Shown: positions 11,916 to 12,964 of the stretch, piece after piece
How positions within the stretch are numbered: position 1 is the stretch's first letter
Layout of the letters: every line of letters starts with the position of its first letter
Assembly (NCBI GenBank): GCA_003520365.1
Contig: DOUW01000051.1
Span: 2,811 to 15,774, forward strand
Length of the DNA: 12,964 nucleotides
DNA from: Massilia sp.
GTDB taxonomy: Bacteria; Pseudomonadota; Gammaproteobacteria; Burkholderiales; Burkholderiaceae_D
Direction: 5' to 3'
Made by a program: the position numbers and the translations under genes
Notes under the pieces: model-generated
Told to the model about the DNA's origin: nothing
Database searches by the model: none
Seen by the model: the letters and a program-made list of their open reading frames with translations, nothing else

Positions 11916-12964
11916 TTAAACGAGTTCCGTGGCCCGCTTGGACAGCGAGCGGGTGCTGCGGGCGGCATCGCGCCGGTCGAGGCGTCCGGCCAGCGTAGTG
12001 AGTGCCAGGGCGCCGGCGACGACCACGGCGCCGATCGGCGGCGTGGCCATCAGTCCGAGGTTTTCGACGATCAGGCCGCCGCCCCAGGCGCCGAGCGCGA
12101 TGCCGAGGTTGAAGGCGGCGATGTTCAGGCCCGACGCCATGTCCAGCGCTTGCGGCGCGTCTTTCTCGGCGCGCTGCACCACGTAGAGCTGCAGGCCGGG
12201 CACGTTGCCGAAGGCGACTGCGCCCCAGGCCAGCACGGTGGCGATCACCAGTACCGGGTGCGGCGCGGTGAATGTCAACACGGCCAGCACGGCGGCGAGC
12301 AGCGCGAACACGATCTGCAGCGCGCGCACCGGTCCCTTGCGGTCGGCCAGGCGCCCGCCCCAGATATTGCCGGCGGCGACAGAGACGCCATAGACCAGCA
12401 TCACCAGGCCAACGCTCGAGGCGGCGAAGCCGGCCACGTCCTGCAGGATCGGGGCGAGGTAGGTGAAGGCGACGAAGGAGCCGCCATAGCCGAGCGTGGT
12501 GATGGCGTACACCAGCAGCAGGCGCGGTTTCTTCAGCACCGCGAACTGGGCCGCGAGGCTGGCCGGCTTGGCGTCGCCGATCGAGGAGGGCACCAGGATC
12601 GCGCTGCCGATCATCGCGATCACGCCGAGCAGGGCCACCGCCAGGAAGGTCGACTGCCAGCCGAACTGCTGGCCGATCCAGGTGCCGAGCGGCACGCCGG
12701 TCACCAGCGCGACGGTCAGTCCGGTGAACATCAGGGCGATGGCGCGCGCGGCCTTTTCCTTCGGCACCAGGCTGGTGGCGATGGTCGAGCCGATCGAGAG
12801 GAAGACGCCGTGCGCCAGGCCGGTCAGCACCCGCGCCGCCATCAGGGCGGCATAGCCCGGCGCGACGGAAGCAACCAGGTTGCCGGCCGTGAACAGCAGC
12901 ATCAGGCCGATCAGGAGGCGCTTGCGCGGCACGCGCGCGGTGAGGGCGGTCAGCACCGGCGCGC
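11916..12964 (-). CDS. MFS transporter, AraJ-like efflux permease (5' end outside window)
   Basis: The visible 348 residues are the greater part of a major facilitator superfamily protein; the first one to two helices and the start codon lie beyond the right edge. The frame is open to the last base, reading Ala-Pro-Val-Leu-Thr at the edge. The stretch [20 protein letters not shown] is the fourth-helix motif of the drug:proton antiporter/AraJ group. [15 protein letters not shown] is the loop motif A at the start of the second half. About ten hydrophobic helices are visible. Family members export sugars, arabinose-like compounds, purine nucleosides or drugs; the substrate is unknown. The gene precedes dkgB by 19 bases on the same strand. 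Codon use is like its neighbours. Confidence 0.9.
   Translation of the reverse strand, partial: APVLTALTARVPRKRLLIGLMLLFTAGNLVASVAPGYAALMAARVLTGLAHGVFLSIGSTIATSLVPKEKAARAIALMFTGLTVALVTGVPLGTWIGQQFGWQSTFLAVALLGVIAMIGSAILVPSSIGDAKPASLAAQFAVLKKPRLLLVYAITTLGYGGSFVAFTYLAPILQDVAGFAASSVGLVMLVYGVSVAAGNIWGGRLADRKGPVRALQIVFALLAAVLAVLTFTAPHPVLVIATVLAWGAVAFGNVPGLQLYVVQRAEKDAPQALDMASGLNIAAFNLGIALGAWGGGLIVENLGLMATPPIGAVVVAGALALTTLAGRLDRRDAARSTRSLSKRATELV

Overview
The window reads as chromosomal DNA of a GC-rich Gram-negative bacterium, most likely a betaproteobacterium of the Oxalobacteraceae (Massilia/Telluria type). This is inferred from strong GC bias at third codon positions, a PEP-CTERM exosortase substrate behind a sigma-54-type promoter, an S46 dipeptidyl-peptidase, a TonB-dependent receptor and a VirK/YbjX (DUF535) protein. 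No rRNA, tRNA, CRISPR array, prophage or insertion sequence was seen. Ten protein-coding genes are supported; the last runs off the right edge.

Left part (1-2832): an extremely G-rich tract and a perfect 17-bp hairpin with a GAAA loop at the edge. Next comes an outer-membrane beta-barrel gene whose leader holds a nested double hairpin with a T-run, then its terminator. A PEP-CTERM protein gene follows, with a -24/-12 promoter and an upstream inverted repeat. A bile-acid:sodium-symporter-family transporter (SBF/YfeH type) points left and converges on it.

Centre (3005-8960): a secreted S46 dipeptidyl-peptidase with a strong terminator, then the most interesting part of the window. A PnuC-family vitamin permease and a NadR-like P-loop kinase lie on the plus strand with overlapping start and stop codons. 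They converge on a TonB-dependent receptor on the minus strand, with the two stop codons overlapping. The receptor leader carries a clear TPP (THI-box) riboswitch. Together these suggest a complete uptake route for thiamine or a precursor: outer-membrane import, inner-membrane diffusion through a PnuT-like channel, and trapping by phosphorylation. A NadR-like kinase stands where other lineages have thiamine pyrophosphokinase. The substrate is inferred from the riboswitch, not shown.

Right part (8933-12964): three copies of a 29-bp palindromic element with compensatory core changes, a VirK/YbjX-like gene, a sigma-like glutathione S-transferase gene, and a convergent dkgB-type aldo/keto reductase gene. 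The reductase lies 19 bases behind a truncated MFS efflux transporter gene, probably in one operon.
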